From positions 372,001-436,000 of the forward strand of contig JBDOQK010000021.1 in NCBI GenBank assembly GCA_040437565.1: a stretch of 64,000 nucleotides of DNA, in the 5' to 3' direction. The notes beneath the pieces were generated by a model. It was not told the origin of the DNA. It did no database searches and saw nothing but the letters and a program-made list of their open reading frames with translations. Below are positions 1 through 11,057 of this stretch, piece after piece; the first letter of the stretch is position 1, and each line of letters opens with the position of its first letter. This DNA comes from Albugo candida (Eukaryota; Oomycota; Peronosporomycetes; Albuginales). The position numbers were made by a program, and so were the translations under genes.

Positions 1-688
1 CAAGGTTATCATCAGATGACATAGATCCTGCAAAAGCCTCATCCATAACCTCATCGACTTGACAAGTTTCCACTTTCTCGTCATCTGCTTGCAGAAGATT
101 ATCATCCTCCATTTCATTCTCCGAAGAAGCTAACTCGCGATCGATTTCCTCTTCTTTTTCTTTTGACAATTTCACTGCCGTTTGCGCTTCGATGTCGACT
201 TTGATCTTCTTGTCAACGTGATCGCCCTTAAACGCTGTCTTGGATGCATAACAACTTGATCTGCTTCTTCGTCTTCGCTTTTGCGCTGAAATAGCGGCAT
301 TCTCGGAATTTATGTCAACGGGACTCACTATCGTGTCTGTCTGTGTGGCAAACTCCCGCCTTGTGTTACGCATTGTATTGCAACCAGCATTCCTCACTTG
401 CGGCTTTATCGGAGCCGATGTCTGCATAGCAACGCTTTTGCAATTTTGTAGCGATTTTGACGCTTTGAGCTCAGAAATTTCCTTCTGAGCTTCCGCGTAA
501 TTCTGCAATACTTTTTCCAAGCGAGTTCGATAATCACGTAACTTTGCTGCTGCTTGCTTCAATTTCTCATTCGTAAGAGACTTGTACTCATTAGACTTCT
601 CTACCTGTTCAGTCAACTGCTCTATGACTGTATTTTGTCGTGAAATGATCTCCGATTGCGAGCTCGATGCATTTGTTCCCAATATCAT
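1..688 (-). CDS. Coiled-coil protein, N-terminal part (runs off left edge)
   Basis: An open frame of about 229 codons begins at the ATG complementary to 686-688 and is still open at base 1, so only the N-terminal part is present. The first ~20 residues are Ser/Gln-rich. Residues ~20-80 form a heptad-like coiled coil (VIEQLTEQVEKSNEYKSL, then KLRDYRTRLEKVLQNYAEA). Further on there is a basic cluster QKRRRRSRSS that could be a nuclear localisation signal, followed by an acidic Glu/Asp-rich stretch. I do not recognise the family; a cytoskeletal or chromatin-associated scaffold is possible. No stop codon or intron was seen in this part. The start is the first ATG in frame. Smaller open frames on the plus strand around 667-990 are most likely shadows or chance. 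Confidence 0.6.
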   Translation of the reverse strand, partial: MILGTNASSSQSEIISRQNTVIEQLTEQVEKSNEYKSLTNEKLKQAAAKLRDYRTRLEKVLQNYAEAQKEISELKASKSLQNCKSVAMQTSAPIKPQVRNAGCNTMRNTRREFATQTDTIVSPVDINSENAAISAQKRRRRSRSSCYASKTAFKGDHVDKKIKVDIEAQTAVKLSKEKEEEIDRELASSENEMEDDNLLQADDEKVETCQVDEVMDEAFAGSMSSDDNL

Positions 689-1898
689 TGGATGGCTGGT
701 GCATCGTTAATTGGCTGATTTTGTGTCAATTAAGTTTCCTTTTTCGCTCCGACATTTTTTTCATTCTTCAACTTGTCGGCTACTACGTATCTCGCCAATT
801 TATCGCTGTCGTGGTCTTCATTTGGTGTCATGGAGTGTCGAAGACAGGAAAGAAGGCAGTAGTATGTCATGCACTGGCCGCAGGTGGCCTGTTAGAGGAA
901 GGCTCTTCATGCACCGGCTACTACGTACCTCGCAAATTTAAAAACTATGTTGCCGCTGCATTGGGGCATGTACAACCCACGAGATACTAATAGATAGTCT
1001 CTGCTAATGACGCTATTGTAAGACCACTAGTCTGCACTGAGTATAGGATAAGGCTAAATCCGCGTGAGACTAATGCTAAATTCACGATGCTAATGTGGGG
1101 CACTGCGCAATCAGCTTCTGGTCGGCTGTGAGATGGTCGATAGCTGGTGCCTTCATGAGATCACAGGTTTTGTATTGATGTGTGCTAAAGCACGGTTGGT
1201 TGTTCTACAAAAGCTTTCCTATTTTCATCCCATTATTAGCTGATTCTAGACGCCTCGTTGCCGTACACATTGCCGTGAGAATTGAATGACATGATGAAAG
1301 TCTTCATTCTTTGAGGTACACGTGGATTTCGGAAAAAGAGACCGATGTCTCCAACATGGAAAAAGATTCTAATGACTCGTTCTATTATTATACCAATTCA
1401 AAAGAACATAACTGAGCTTCCTCATACCACAGTAACGATTCCAGAGAGCAGCCGACCAGGATGCAAGCGTGTCTATCGATTCACTTCTGATCGTTTTTCT
1501 CAAAACGCAGCTGACAGAGTGCAACTCCGCAGCAGCAGCTGTCCACATCTTCCTCGCGGTACAAAGCAGGAACGAAAGAGGAAGAATAGAGACACACAAC
1601 AGCGCCACATAATTTTCTCTGCTCATCAACTGCCATTTTCTTCTATTGGCTCACAACTAATTTTGTCAGTAATCCCCCCTTGTCTTCGTGTCCATTTTTT
1701 GCACCTGTTCCTATAAATAAGAAACGTTGTCATTGAATCACAATCATACGAAACTGAAAAAAAGGCAGAAGATGAAACCCTCACCTCCGCCACGGTATTC
1801 CTGCAGGGTCAGTCCCTCCACATTGAATCATTTCATATCTACCGATCAGCGCAATTGATACCCATTTACTTTTGACACTGTTCATACCGACCAAATAA
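689..1898. other. Intergenic region, no supported gene
   Basis: The region between the divergent coiled-coil gene and the GH17 gene has a few open frames of 86-123 codons on both strands, without recognisable domains, signal peptides or homologues in the window. It presumably holds the two promoters. Nothing else stands out. Confidence 0.5.
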
Positions 1899-3228
1899 AT
1901 GCAAACTTACCTCGCGATTCTTGCGGCCGTATCGCTCATGAAGCAAACACAAGCGACTCTGGGCGTTTGTTATGATCCGTATCAGCGCACCGGCTACACC
2001 GAAGACTCTGTGAAGAAGGACTTAAAGCAAATTGCTCAATCTTTTGGATATGTGCGCACATTTTCTGTAATCACCGGAACCGTGAATTTAATAGAGTGTG
2101 CAGCTACGGCCGGACTCAAAATGAATGTCGGTGTCCAAATGAATTCTGAGGAAGACATACATAGGGATATCAAAGCTATCTGTGATGCCATGCCCCTATA
2201 CAGCGCTACCATCCACACGGTATCGGTCGGAAATGAGAACATGAAGCTGGAAAACCCCACTATTTCCGCAGACAAAATGCTTGGATATATAGGACAGGTG
2301 AGACGGTGTGTCAGCGGCACTGGTATCATTGTCACTACTACACAACGAATTGGAGACTGGCTTAACTACAACGAGGTCAAACAAGTTGCAAATAAGGTCG
2401 ATGTCATTGTGGCGAATATTTATCCGTTCTTCACGGAAAGCCCGGAATCCCCAATAAAGCGATTGGAAATTCAAATAGAACAGATCCGAAATGTGTATGG
2501 CAACAAAACTGTACAAATCGGAGAAACCGGTTGGGCTTCTGGTGGAGAGTCCGCGTACGGGAATACGCCGTCTCTAAAATCTCTGGATCAGTACTTTAAA
2601 GATTGGGTGCGGAAATTCCAAATAGAAGAAATGATCTCCTACTTCTTCATCATGTACGACAACATACGATCATACACTGGCAAAGATCACGAACTCCACT
2701 TCGGTCTGTGCACGAAAGACGGAAAACCAAAAGTAACTTTGCCAAAACGAGCCTATGCTGTCCAAAATCTAGGGACAAAACGCATCAATGCTCAGCCTCT
2801 TCCAGGCATCCAACGTCCAAGTAAACGGCTCTCAACTTTACCCAAACAGACTCCAGCACCCAAGCCAGCTCCAATTTCCGGCTCCAGCACCCAAGCCAGC
2901 TCCAATTCCGGCTCCAGTATCCAAGCCGGCTCCAATCCTTCCACAGGCTCCAGCATCGCAACCAGCTCCAATCCTTCCACAGGCTCCTAAGCTTCCTCCA
3001 GCTCCAGCATCGAAACCGGTGCCAACTCCGCTTCAGGGCCCATTCATTCCACAATCCTTAAATGTCCCGCATGCTCCGTCAACTGGATGGATCCCAGGGC
3101 GGCCAGAAAAAACCGACAAGTATTCAGCGGATGATGCGAAGAAACCACTCGTAATGTCGGAAGCCGCTAATATTCACAGTCCATCGAATGTGATTCCGGA
3201 GCCTCAGTCATTGAGAACTCATTGCTGA
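1899..3228 (+). CDS. Secreted GH17 glucan endo-1,3-beta-glucosidase-like protein with proline-rich tail (frameshift in repeat)
   Basis: Residues 1-19 form a signal peptide (MQTYLAILAAVSLMKQTQA). The GH17 (beta/alpha)8 domain follows to about residue 290. E113 in VSVGNENM is the expected acid/base and E209 in IGETGWAS the expected nucleophile, so it should cleave beta-1,3-glucan outside the cell, either remodelling the oomycete's own wall or acting on host callose. The raw frame stops at 2990 after a Ser/Thr-rich stretch. The tail is a 14-20-residue repeat of Pro-Ala-Pro-Lys type. In the first repeat unit bases 2875-2877 read TTT where the second unit has TT, and leaving out one T continues the frame into a Pro/Ala-rich tail ending at 3228 (about 442 residues). 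This is either a homopolymer sequencing error or a real frameshift. Family and secretion are well supported; the tail is inferred. Confidence 0.85.
2830..3010 (+). repeat. In-gene proline-rich tandem repeats
   Basis: Degenerate tandem units of the type CCAGCTCCAATTCC.GCTCCAG encode Pro-Ala-Pro-Lys/Ile segments in the tail of the GH17 gene. The units differ by small substitutions and by one T at 2875-2877, which changes the frame. Confidence 0.75.
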
Positions 3229-3719
3229 GGAAAAGTGCTTCCAAATGTGTTTGGAGCGTTTGACTTTTTGCGAATTCATTGCGAAAGCGAAAGAAAAAAA
3301 GGAATTCTTAAAAGAAATATAAATTGCACTTAAATGTATTGTTATTATGGAAAAAGGGAATCAGAACGCTCACGTGAGAGATTGACCGCACGGCCAACGT
3401 ATTTCACGCTCGCGTCAAACACATTTGACTGCGCTTAAAGCTTGGAATATCGTCATAATGTTCAACATAATCAGACGGCACTTCCTAACGAGCTTGTTAC
3501 ATCATTACCCCGAATTTCTATCAAAACAAATTGGAAATGACAGAACTCCTGCGCCATCCATTTCCTTTTCGATGCAATTACGGACAATAGTACAGTTCTA
3601 TTTCATTACTATCATAATAGCCGAACCTTGTAAATAAAAAGCATATCAGGGCCTACTACTATCTTTTATACTCATGGAGCTATCTGAATTTACAATAAGA
3701 AGCAAGTCTGCCGCTTAAA
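3229..3719. other. Intergenic region, no supported gene
   Basis: About 490 bases between the GH17 gene and the CAP-H2 gene. One 70-codon open frame (3425-3637, plus) has no recognisable features. It probably contains the GH17 3' end and the CAP-H2 promoter. Confidence 0.5.
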
Positions 3720-5553
3720 ATGAGTCAAAGTACCGCCCGCTTCCAGCACTTATTGCAGCCGATCCGGTGTGTGTTTGCTCCTAATCTCCTCACACTACCT
3801 TCTTCTTACCCCCCTCTTCCATCAGCGATTTAAGTCAAAATTGGAACATCGATTTAGCGCAAGAATTAGAAGAATACCTCGAAGAATTAGAACACCTCAA
3901 AATCGCATTCGATAAAGAATCTGAATTTTCTGTGTCCAAAAAAGAAGAATCCAAAACTTCATTCCTCAATTTCGCCGAAGCTGCTCTCGTGATACAAAAC
4001 ACAAGCGCCATTTACAGCCGTAAAGTCGAATATCTGTACGCTTTGGTCTTCCAAGTGCTCGAGTACATTTCGAGGCCCCAAAGCTCAAACGTCTCAAATG
4101 AGCCGCAGACTGACAAAAATTCACATCCGAGCAATGACACGTTTACAGATCCTCTGCCAATTGTCCTCAAGCTCGCAGAATGCAAACAGATTTCCAGAAA
4201 ACAAGTTGTCGAGATGGAACCTTTGGAGGAGGAGCATTTCCAAAGTTCAAAATCCTGGATCAATCAGCCGGAACAGGAGCTTCGTGTGTCGATTCGATAC
4301 GCGAAAATGGCCAAAAAGCGGCATGAAAGCATCGAGTAGGCTTCTTTGAAACGTTCGAGCTGAGAGATACTCATTTTCTGATGTGTAGGAATTCGGTCTC
4401 ACTGATGAATTCTTTCTTGCACGATGACTGGGAGAATGGGAAGGATGCGTTCAAGATGCTTTCGTGTGCTCTGCATCCGAGTGGAGTCTTACTTTTCGAT
4501 GAAACGAGTCGAAAGTACCTTGGAAGCGACGTACTCTCACGAGAAGAACAAGCGGAAATGACTAATTTCCTGAAGGAAAGCACAGATGCGATGGAAATCG
4601 CTCATGAGACGCAAGATCTCTCTTTCACTGAAGTGGAATGCGATCCTGTGGATGAGGTGGACGATCAATGCATTGATACTCGACATATTGAGACAAATGT
4701 ATGGAAGCTTTTGGATCCGTACGATGCGAAAGACGCAATTGTTTGTCCTTTTGAAAAAGGGAAAACATATGTGCAACCTCGCAACAAGAAGCGAAAACGC
4801 ATCGATCAAAGTGATTTGGAGCCTATACTTCCCACAGGCTCTGGTCAACGCATTTCACTACAAGACAGCTGGAGTTGGTCGCAGAGCCAAGAAGCTCTGA
4901 TGAATAAATTACAGCCGAAAATGGGCTCATTACCGCTTCTACCAATGAAAAATGAGACGTTGTGGAAGATGGAGAACGCATGGAAACGATGGGTCCATCG
5001 TCGACGACTCGTGAATGAAACCAGCGCCTCGATGGCTTTATTACAAGCACAAGAACAAAATGAAGACGTGCTGCCACATGAACCACTTGATTTCCAGCCA
5101 GAATCGCACGAGCCCGCTGACGAATTCGACTGGAATACTGACAATCAGAACGTGGAATCGATCGATCCTGTACCTGTGCCCAACTCATCGTACGAGGAGC
5201 TCTGTCGTCAGCACATTTCCGACTTTATGAAAGGTTCCGAGCAGTATTTACGTGAGAGCAATCTGACGAAAAAAGTTACATCTTGGAAAGCGAAATTGAC
5301 ACCGTGTCTCCAGGAACAAGCGACGCATTCCCCTTTTGACATTCACACGTATGGAAGTCAGATTCTGACGCAATTAAATGAGACGCCCGTAGCGCAATCT
5401 CCATCTTTGACCGTACAATTCGATAAATTGGTGGGCGGCTTTCCTCCCTACGAAGTCTGTCGAACATTTTTAGCATCCTTACAGCTCGCGAATAACGGGA
5501 ATGTGGCGCTATTTCACGATTCTCCGCTCGGATTCGAGCTTCAGCTGAGATAG
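3720..5553 (+). CDS. NCAPH2: Condensin-2 complex subunit H2 (CAP-H2/NCAPH2), three exons
   Basis: Kleisin subunit of condensin II, which bridges the SMC2/SMC4 heads and compacts mitotic chromosomes in the nucleus. Exon 1 (3720-3766) reads MSQSTARFQHLLQPIR. A 59-nt intron (3767-3825, GTGTGT...CAG with internal CTAAT) leads into DLSQNWNIDLAQELEEYLEE, the conserved N-terminal CNDH2 region, followed by NFAEAALVIQN and YSRKVEYLYALVFQVLEYIS. A second intron (4336-4388, 53 nt, GTAGGC...GTAG) replaces what would otherwise be a TAG stop. Exon 3 (4389-5553) has an acidic/basic linker and the conserved C-terminal region with YEELCRQHISDF, PFDIHTYG and YEVCRTFLASLQLAN. The exons sum to 1722 nt (573 residues) with no frame break, a typical family length. 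Very confident from several aligned blocks; the splice sites are by eye. Confidence 0.93.
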
Positions 5554-5588
5554 CAAGTGCAATGATACGCATATATTGCTACCAAAAC

Positions 5589-7055
5589 TCATGTAAACAA
5601 AGCCTGAATCTCCTCGATTGTCTTGCCGTACGTCTCGGGAAGACATCGATACACAAACACAAGGAACACAGCCAATAACACCACAAACGGAACAAAACCG
5701 TAGTCGTCAAGCGCGTCGGCGATGTACGGGTATGAGATCCCAACGACGAGATTGCACGTCCAATTGACAAGCAGACAGATTGCTTGACCTCGAGCTCGAA
5801 TATGATTGGGAAGGAGCTCAGCTGTGATGCCCCAAACGAGCGGACCCAAACTACAGGCAAATGCAGCGACATACACCGCTGTGAATAAAATGGTCAATTC
5901 GTCCATTTCACTGACTAATGCGATTGTGATTCCGATGGCGGAAAACCCCATAAAGAAAAGCCCCAGCAACATAAGCCTTCTTTTATGGAAAGTGACGAGC
6001 AGATACCCAATACCAAATGTAGGAATCGCGTTCACAGTATTCACAATGAGATTTCCAATACGAACGTCGCGGACACCGGCAGCCTGAAAAATGTCGGACG
6101 AGTAATAAAAGATGGCGTTAATTCCTGATAATTGCTGACACGCGGAACAGCCGATAGCGACGAGAATTTGACGGCGATATACTGTGAAGAGCTCGTAGAC
6201 GGAGCCTTCAGTCGCATTTGAAGCTTTTTTGGGAGATAAATCAGTGTCGAGACTTGAAGGCTTGGACGTCCAGCTCAATGCGACGTCGACGTGCTCGGGT
6301 CCAAACAGCTGCGTAAGAACACGACGTGCTTGCTTGGTCTGCTTGTGAGCTGAGAGCCACGTTGGGCTTTCCACCAAGTACTTTGCAAAGACTAGCGTCA
6401 AAAGTCCGAGGATTGCTGGAAAACCGGCGTTCACACGCGCCCCGAGACTCGTATCCGCCACGTAAAATGTGATAGAAACCAGGAAAATTCCGAGGACAAC
6501 TGCCACTTGAATGCAAGAAACGATCGCTCCGCGACGATGAGGAGGCGCAATCTCACTCAGATAGCTTCCCAGCACTGCGGTACCGTTCCCTGATGCCAAA
6601 CCGGCGACAAATCGACCGATAACAAACATCCACACACCGGTGGAAAAAGCCTGCAGCAAACCGCCGAAAATCATTACGACAGAGTTGAGAAGGATGGATG
6701 TACGACGACCAAACGTATCGGCCGGGTATCCGGAGCCCAGGCTTCCTATCATCCCGCCAAAGATCCACGCGTTCACCATCAACGTCCAGTCTAATTTAGA
6801 ATGTCCGGGGAATAGAACGCACGTTCCTGCTTGTACTGGTTCTGCCTGACACGCTCTATCATCGTTATAGGCCGTGTAATTGAGCTGAGAAGTCGACCAT
6901 CCGTACTGGAAAGCATGCAGCAAAGACAAGCTTACGGTCAGGTAGAAGACGGGCCGAAATGCAGGACATTGTTCGATCTCGGATTCTTGAGCAGGGGCGT
7001 TTACGGGAGACTTCATTCGAAAAAAAGAATCTTCTATAGCGACAGGCAGCTCCAT
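5589..7055 (-). CDS. MFS sugar transporter (GLUT/hexose type)
   Basis: 488 residues with about twelve membrane segments. Family marks include GRR after the second loop (DTFGRRTSIL), the sugar-transporter signature around VIGRFVAGLASG, ESPTWL at the end of helix 6, QQLSGINAIFYYSS in helix 7 (hexose binding) and LPETYGKTIEE at the C-terminus. Expected role: proton-coupled or facilitative hexose uptake at the plasma membrane. Intronless as seen. It lies convergent to CAP-H2, 35 bp from its stop, and is the last of three minus-strand membrane-protein genes. Confidence 0.9.
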   Translation of the reverse strand: MELPVAIEDSFFRMKSPVNAPAQESEIEQCPAFRPVFYLTVSLSLLHAFQYGWSTSQLNYTAYNDDRACQAEPVQAGTCVLFPGHSKLDWTLMVNAWIFGGMIGSLGSGYPADTFGRRTSILLNSVVMIFGGLLQAFSTGVWMFVIGRFVAGLASGNGTAVLGSYLSEIAPPHRRGAIVSCIQVAVVLGIFLVSITFYVADTSLGARVNAGFPAILGLLTLVFAKYLVESPTWLSAHKQTKQARRVLTQLFGPEHVDVALSWTSKPSSLDTDLSPKKASNATEGSVYELFTVYRRQILVAIGCSACQQLSGINAIFYYSSDIFQAAGVRDVRIGNLIVNTVNAIPTFGIGYLLVTFHKRRLMLLGLFFMGFSAIGITIALVSEMDELTILFTAVYVAAFACSLGPLVWGITAELLPNHIRARGQAICLLVNWTCNLVVGISYPYIADALDDYGFVPFVVLLAVFLVFVYRCLPETYGKTIEEIQALFT

Positions 7056-7280
7056 CGATATAGAATGATCAGATCTATGGAAGCTTCGAAGCAGGAAAGC
7101 CTAATGTTCGATAATGACTCTATTAACTCTATAGATATTTTCGATTTTACATGTACCAAATGCGCCTTTCTGAGCATGCGACAAATGAACGTTTCGGCAA
7201 TACGAACGTCCTTTTATTCCGTCAAATAGTTATTAGTCAACCTCTCTTTCATAGAAGATATGCTAAAGGCCGTCTTCTCA

Positions 7281-10200
7281 CTATCTTGGGGATAATTGAG
7301 AGGTTTTGATTGCTGCGATTCGAGCAACTGCTACTTTGTACTTTTCATTAGCCTCGATGGCGTACGACTTGATTGGCGCTTGTAGTGCCTCCCAAGTCCT
7401 CATCCTGTCCCCAGCACGTCTCTGAATCCCATTCCGAATTGTATCTTCTTGCCATTGACGGATAAGCTCTCCATTTGCATCAACTGAAAATCCAAGCATC
7501 TTATCCGCTTGGAAGGAGGTAGGAACGCTTTTTCGGAACAACGCTGTGTATTCTGGCATGATGACTTCCCTGGATGAACGTGGGGTCGACGGCCAAGTGT
7601 CTTCAGGAAAGACGCGAGCTGTGCATATGGTCTTCCAAACAAGGCGAATAGGAATCGCGATCGTGCGTGCAAAAATCGGTAGAAATGCTCGGGTCCAAAC
7701 TTTAAACAAGACGATCCCTGCCACGACTAGAACGAATAATATAAACATCACAAATGCGTTCGAACGAGTTAGTTTGATAATGAGGCCATGCGATCCTAAA
7801 AAATCCATTGACAAAGCTTTTTCCAGTAAGCTACTGTACCATCCTCTCGCCAAGCCAAAAGACTGTAAAAATGACTCGAGATTCCAAGCGGACGACTTGA
7901 GAAGCATCGGATTCCCATACATCCACATTGAGAATGCCAAGTGAAGTGCCAATGTCCAAGGAATAAAGCCGATCACAAACTCCCCAAGCTCTTCGTCATA
8001 AGTTGTCTTCACGCCATACAAATGGATGATCGAGAGCTTGTCTGCCCAGTACGTGAGGGCGGCCGCAAGGGATGCAATGAACAGGAGAATAGGAGCTCCA
8101 CCAAAGAAAAGCATCGTTACGAAGAGAGAATTTAAGATTAGCGGATACCGCACAGAAATATCGAAAGTCGGACCAGCATATAAAGCGTTCATTTGCTCCT
8201 GAGTGCGAACCGTCCGACGCTTCCATCGCCGTAAAATGGGAGAAAAAACGCCAATTTGTAGCAATAAAGTAAGCTGTGGAATGATTGCATTGAGTAGCAT
8301 GCTTGTCGTGATGCCAACACCCACTGTAGGATACCACTCGCGCTCAAAATCGCTAAATTTGCCCTTCATAATTCCTTTTAGAACGGGAACGTGCTTAAGA
8401 TTCAATGAAGCATTCACAACCAGCACGATAACGGCAGTATTCAAAAACTGGGCAGAAAATGTCTTCAAAACAATTGAAGAGGCTTTAGCGGACTCACTCG
8501 AGTGTCTTTCAAAAGTTGCGAAGGCGCGAAGTATGCTTTTTAGCATAATATTCACAGTGACGATAATAGTTGCGGCCAGAAAAATAAGCGCGTTTTTCGC
8601 AAGATATTTTGTGAGAAAAGCTCGACAAGGGAGAAAATCATCCCAAAGAATCTTGAGGCCTTTGTACCATCCATACCTTTCGATGCTTGAGGCTACGGCT
8701 GATACACAGAGGCAGTAAACGACATGATTGGCCTGATACGTCTCACACGTTTCACCCTTGTCCTGGAGACTTTGATCAAAGCATGCAAGTGTCGAACATG
8801 TCGTGGTGTTGTCGACTGATACACACGGCTCTGTACATCGAACAGGTGCAGGAGTGATACCTGTTGGTTCTATAATTTGTATGGAATTCACAGCGTTGTA
8901 CGTAATATAATATCGAGCACTTGCGTGCTCATTATGCGGACACGTGACGTTCGAGTACCACTTTAGATTCCAATTTCTTCGATTAAAATTTTCGCTTCCA
9001 TAATAAATTGCTGGAAGGCTCTTTTCACAAAGGCTGGACGGAGGCACACGAGATTTATAGGCAGATTGGGCTGTCTGAGCTGCAGAAATAATTGCAAATG
9101 AAATGAGGAGAAGAAGGATTGTGATCAAAGTAGTAAGTAAACGCCGAAAAAATCGTTCGAGATTCGTAGTTTCCAGGTTTTCCCAAAGAATATTGGAAGG
9201 ATCAGGCGCCGATGTGATTTGTAGCGGAACTGTACCGCGTAAGCGCAAACATGTTGGCTGAAAGCGGCGAGGATATCGCCAGGTAGAATATCGATAGTCC
9301 TGAAGACATCTTCGCCTCGATTCCAAGTTGTTGAAGACCACAAAAGCTGTGCCACAGGCACTCGAAACAGAATTTTTCACCAAACTTAAGCCATCTTTCA
9401 TCCGTCCTAGGGCGTTTTTTCCTCCAGTTACATCCGCCCGGAGCGCCAAAAGCGGTTTGGAGCGCTTCTTACACTTTTGCTCAAGCTTTTGTAATTGCTG
9501 AAGTGCTTTCTTTAGTTCCCGTTCTGCTCGATCGCGTCGCGAGGTATGCTTTAAATCTCGACTATAATTGGCGACACGTTTCCGTAAAATCGCACAAATT
9601 TGCTCGGATTCTTCGATTTGCTTACTAACGCTCTGAATCGTCAAAAAGGACCGAAGTAAGCCGAAAGTTGGTCGAAAAAAACTCACTTCAGCGATCCACG
9701 TGTTCACGTACAGAGAAGGCGTCACAGACGTTAGGCCGTCGAGGTGATCGACGTTCTTCACAACAGATACGTTTCCTACTCGNNNNNNNNNNNNNNNNNN
9801 NNNNNNNNNNNNNNNNNNNNNNNNNNNNNNNNNNNNNNNNNNNNNNNNNNNNNNNNNNNNNNNNNNNNNNNNNNNNNNNNNNTTCTTTAGTTCCCGTTCT
9901 GCTCGATCGCGTCGCGAGGTATGCTTTAAATCTCGACTATAATTGGCGACACGTTTCCGTAAAATCGCACAAATTTGCTCGGATTCTTCGATTTGCTTAC
10001 TAACGCTCTGAATCGTCAAAAAGGACCGAAGTAAGCCGAAAGTTGGTCGAAAAAAACTCACTTCAGCGATCCACGTGTTCACGTACAGAGAAGGCGTCAC
10101 AGACGTTAGGCCGTCGAGGTGATCGACGTTCTTCACAACAGATACGTTTCCTACTCGTACCTTTGCTCTTTTCACTCGGCGACGTCGACCCCAGCAGCAA

Positions 10201-10922
10201 TAACAATACAAACGATGAATCATTTCCGGCTTTGTGAGATCATACAAAGCGTTAAAATGCTCCACGACCTCCTTCTCCGTGACATCTTGCGGCAGGCCTT
10301 TTACCTGAACGGCGTATTTTGCGGGCGTGAGATTCTCATGCAAGTGTGCCTCGATCGCTCTGTGTGCTATGGATCGAAATACGACAATAAACACCAAGAA
10401 AATGAGCGATGCGATGCAATCCGACACCGTAATGATCCACGACACTGTATACGGGTTCGACGTGAATGGTGTTTTCACAGTCTTCCCACTGCAATCAATG
10501 GCACCGCGAGGCAAACAACGACTCGAATCGTTTACGATCTCCTCATGAACGCCTTGATTCCCCAAGGAAGTATATGCTAAACCCAAAGGATCCACCAGTG
10601 CATCAGTGATTCCATGACCGTATATGTTAAGTATCATCGCGGGAAGCGACGAAAGACCCATAAGGAACACTGTAATGCTCAGATACTTTGACAGCATGAA
10701 ATAGAGCAAAATACCGATTCCAAGGTCGCCGATATCGTTCATATTCGTATCTAAAAATCTTTTCTGTCCGAATGCAAGTCGGTCGAGACGCGAGAGCGCT
10801 ACCGCACGTCCAACCATCAAATCCGTCGACTCTTCCTCCAGTGATAATATCCCGCTGTCATCGTGTCTCTGCTCTTTCGACACTGAATCCTCCAGACGCC
10901 CAGCGTGTATCCGAGCTGACAT
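7281..10922 (-). CDS. OSCA/TMEM63/CSC1-like (DUF221) membrane protein, with assembly duplication inside
   Basis: Large multi-pass membrane protein. The N-terminus has an acidic leader and two or three helices. A cytosolic part follows with VQVKGLPQDVTEKEVVEHF, like the RNA-recognition-fold cytosolic region of CSC1/OSCA channels, a charged coiled coil and GTAFVVFNNLESR. Next comes APDPSNILWENLETTNL, close to the family's hallmark just before the 7TM pore region, and then several helices with a FERHSSES...FSAQFLNT segment. Family role: mechanosensitive or osmosensitive cation channel. The raw frame is 1213 codons because a 275-bp duplicate plus 100 N (375 nt in total) sits inside it. Since 375 is divisible by three the frame survives, and the real protein is probably about 1088 residues. 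The family call is by motif recognition and is less sure than the membrane topology. Confidence 0.68.
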   Translation of the reverse strand: MSARIHAGRLEDSVSKEQRHDDSGILSLEEESTDLMVGRAVALSRLDRLAFGQKRFLDTNMNDIGDLGIGILLYFMLSKYLSITVFLMGLSSLPAMILNIYGHGITDALVDPLGLAYTSLGNQGVHEEIVNDSSRCLPRGAIDCSGKTVKTPFTSNPYTVSWIITVSDCIASLIFLVFIVVFRSIAHRAIEAHLHENLTPAKYAVQVKGLPQDVTEKEVVEHFNALYDLTKPEMIHRLYCYCCWGRRRRVKRAKVRVGNVSVVKNVDHLDGLTSVTPSLYVNTWIAEVSFFRPTFGLLRSFLTIQSVSKQIEESEQICAILRKRVANYSRDLKHTSRRDRAERELKXXXXXXXXXXXXXXXXXXXXXXXXXXXXXXXXXXRVGNVSVVKNVDHLDGLTSVTPSLYVNTWIAEVSFFRPTFGLLRSFLTIQSVSKQIEESEQICAILRKRVANYSRDLKHTSRRDRAERELKKALQQLQKLEQKCKKRSKPLLALRADVTGGKNALGRMKDGLSLVKNSVSSACGTAFVVFNNLESRRRCLQDYRYSTWRYPRRFQPTCLRLRGTVPLQITSAPDPSNILWENLETTNLERFFRRLLTTLITILLLLISFAIISAAQTAQSAYKSRVPPSSLCEKSLPAIYYGSENFNRRNWNLKWYSNVTCPHNEHASARYYITYNAVNSIQIIEPTGITPAPVRCTEPCVSVDNTTTCSTLACFDQSLQDKGETCETYQANHVVYCLCVSAVASSIERYGWYKGLKILWDDFLPCRAFLTKYLAKNALIFLAATIIVTVNIMLKSILRAFATFERHSSESAKASSIVLKTFSAQFLNTAVIVLVVNASLNLKHVPVLKGIMKGKFSDFEREWYPTVGVGITTSMLLNAIIPQLTLLLQIGVFSPILRRWKRRTVRTQEQMNALYAGPTFDISVRYPLILNSLFVTMLFFGGAPILLFIASLAAALTYWADKLSIIHLYGVKTTYDEELGEFVIGFIPWTLALHLAFSMWMYGNPMLLKSSAWNLESFLQSFGLARGWYSSLLEKALSMDFLGSHGLIIKLTRSNAFVMFILFVLVVAGIVLFKVWTRAFLPIFARTIAIPIRLVWKTICTARVFPEDTWPSTPRSSREVIMPEYTALFRKSVPTSFQADKMLGFSVDANGELIRQWQEDTIRNGIQRRAGDRMRTWEALQAPIKSYAIEANEKYKVAVARIAAIKTSQLSPR
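9508..10157. repeat. Assembly gap (9783-9882) flanked by perfect 275-bp direct copies
   Basis: Bases 9508-9782 recur exactly as 9883-10157 on either side of 100 N. This fits two overlapping contig ends that were joined without merging. It duplicates about 92 codons of the OSCA-like gene artificially. Confidence 0.93.
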
Positions 10923-11057
10923 TATCTCGCAATTACGCTCTCAAAGCCTCGTAACGACCTTTATTTCTATGTTTAGCATTAACGACCTCACAAAAGCGCT
11001 ACAAAATCGATTACACATTGAATTCTGACGTCACTACTCAAACAATCGATTGATCAA

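Noticed and set aside
667-990. 107-codon plus-strand frame near the left edge
   Set aside because: No signal peptide followed by a plausible mature protein, and no family. It overlaps the promoter side of the coiled-coil gene.
4336-4388. TAG stop at 4337 ending the first CAP-H2 frame, suggesting two separate genes
   Set aside because: A GT-AG intron at 4336-4388 removes it and the joined protein is collinear with CAP-H2 to its C-terminus.
8203-8718. 171-codon plus-strand frame opposite the OSCA-like gene
   Set aside because: Fully inside a well-supported minus-strand gene and without features of its own.
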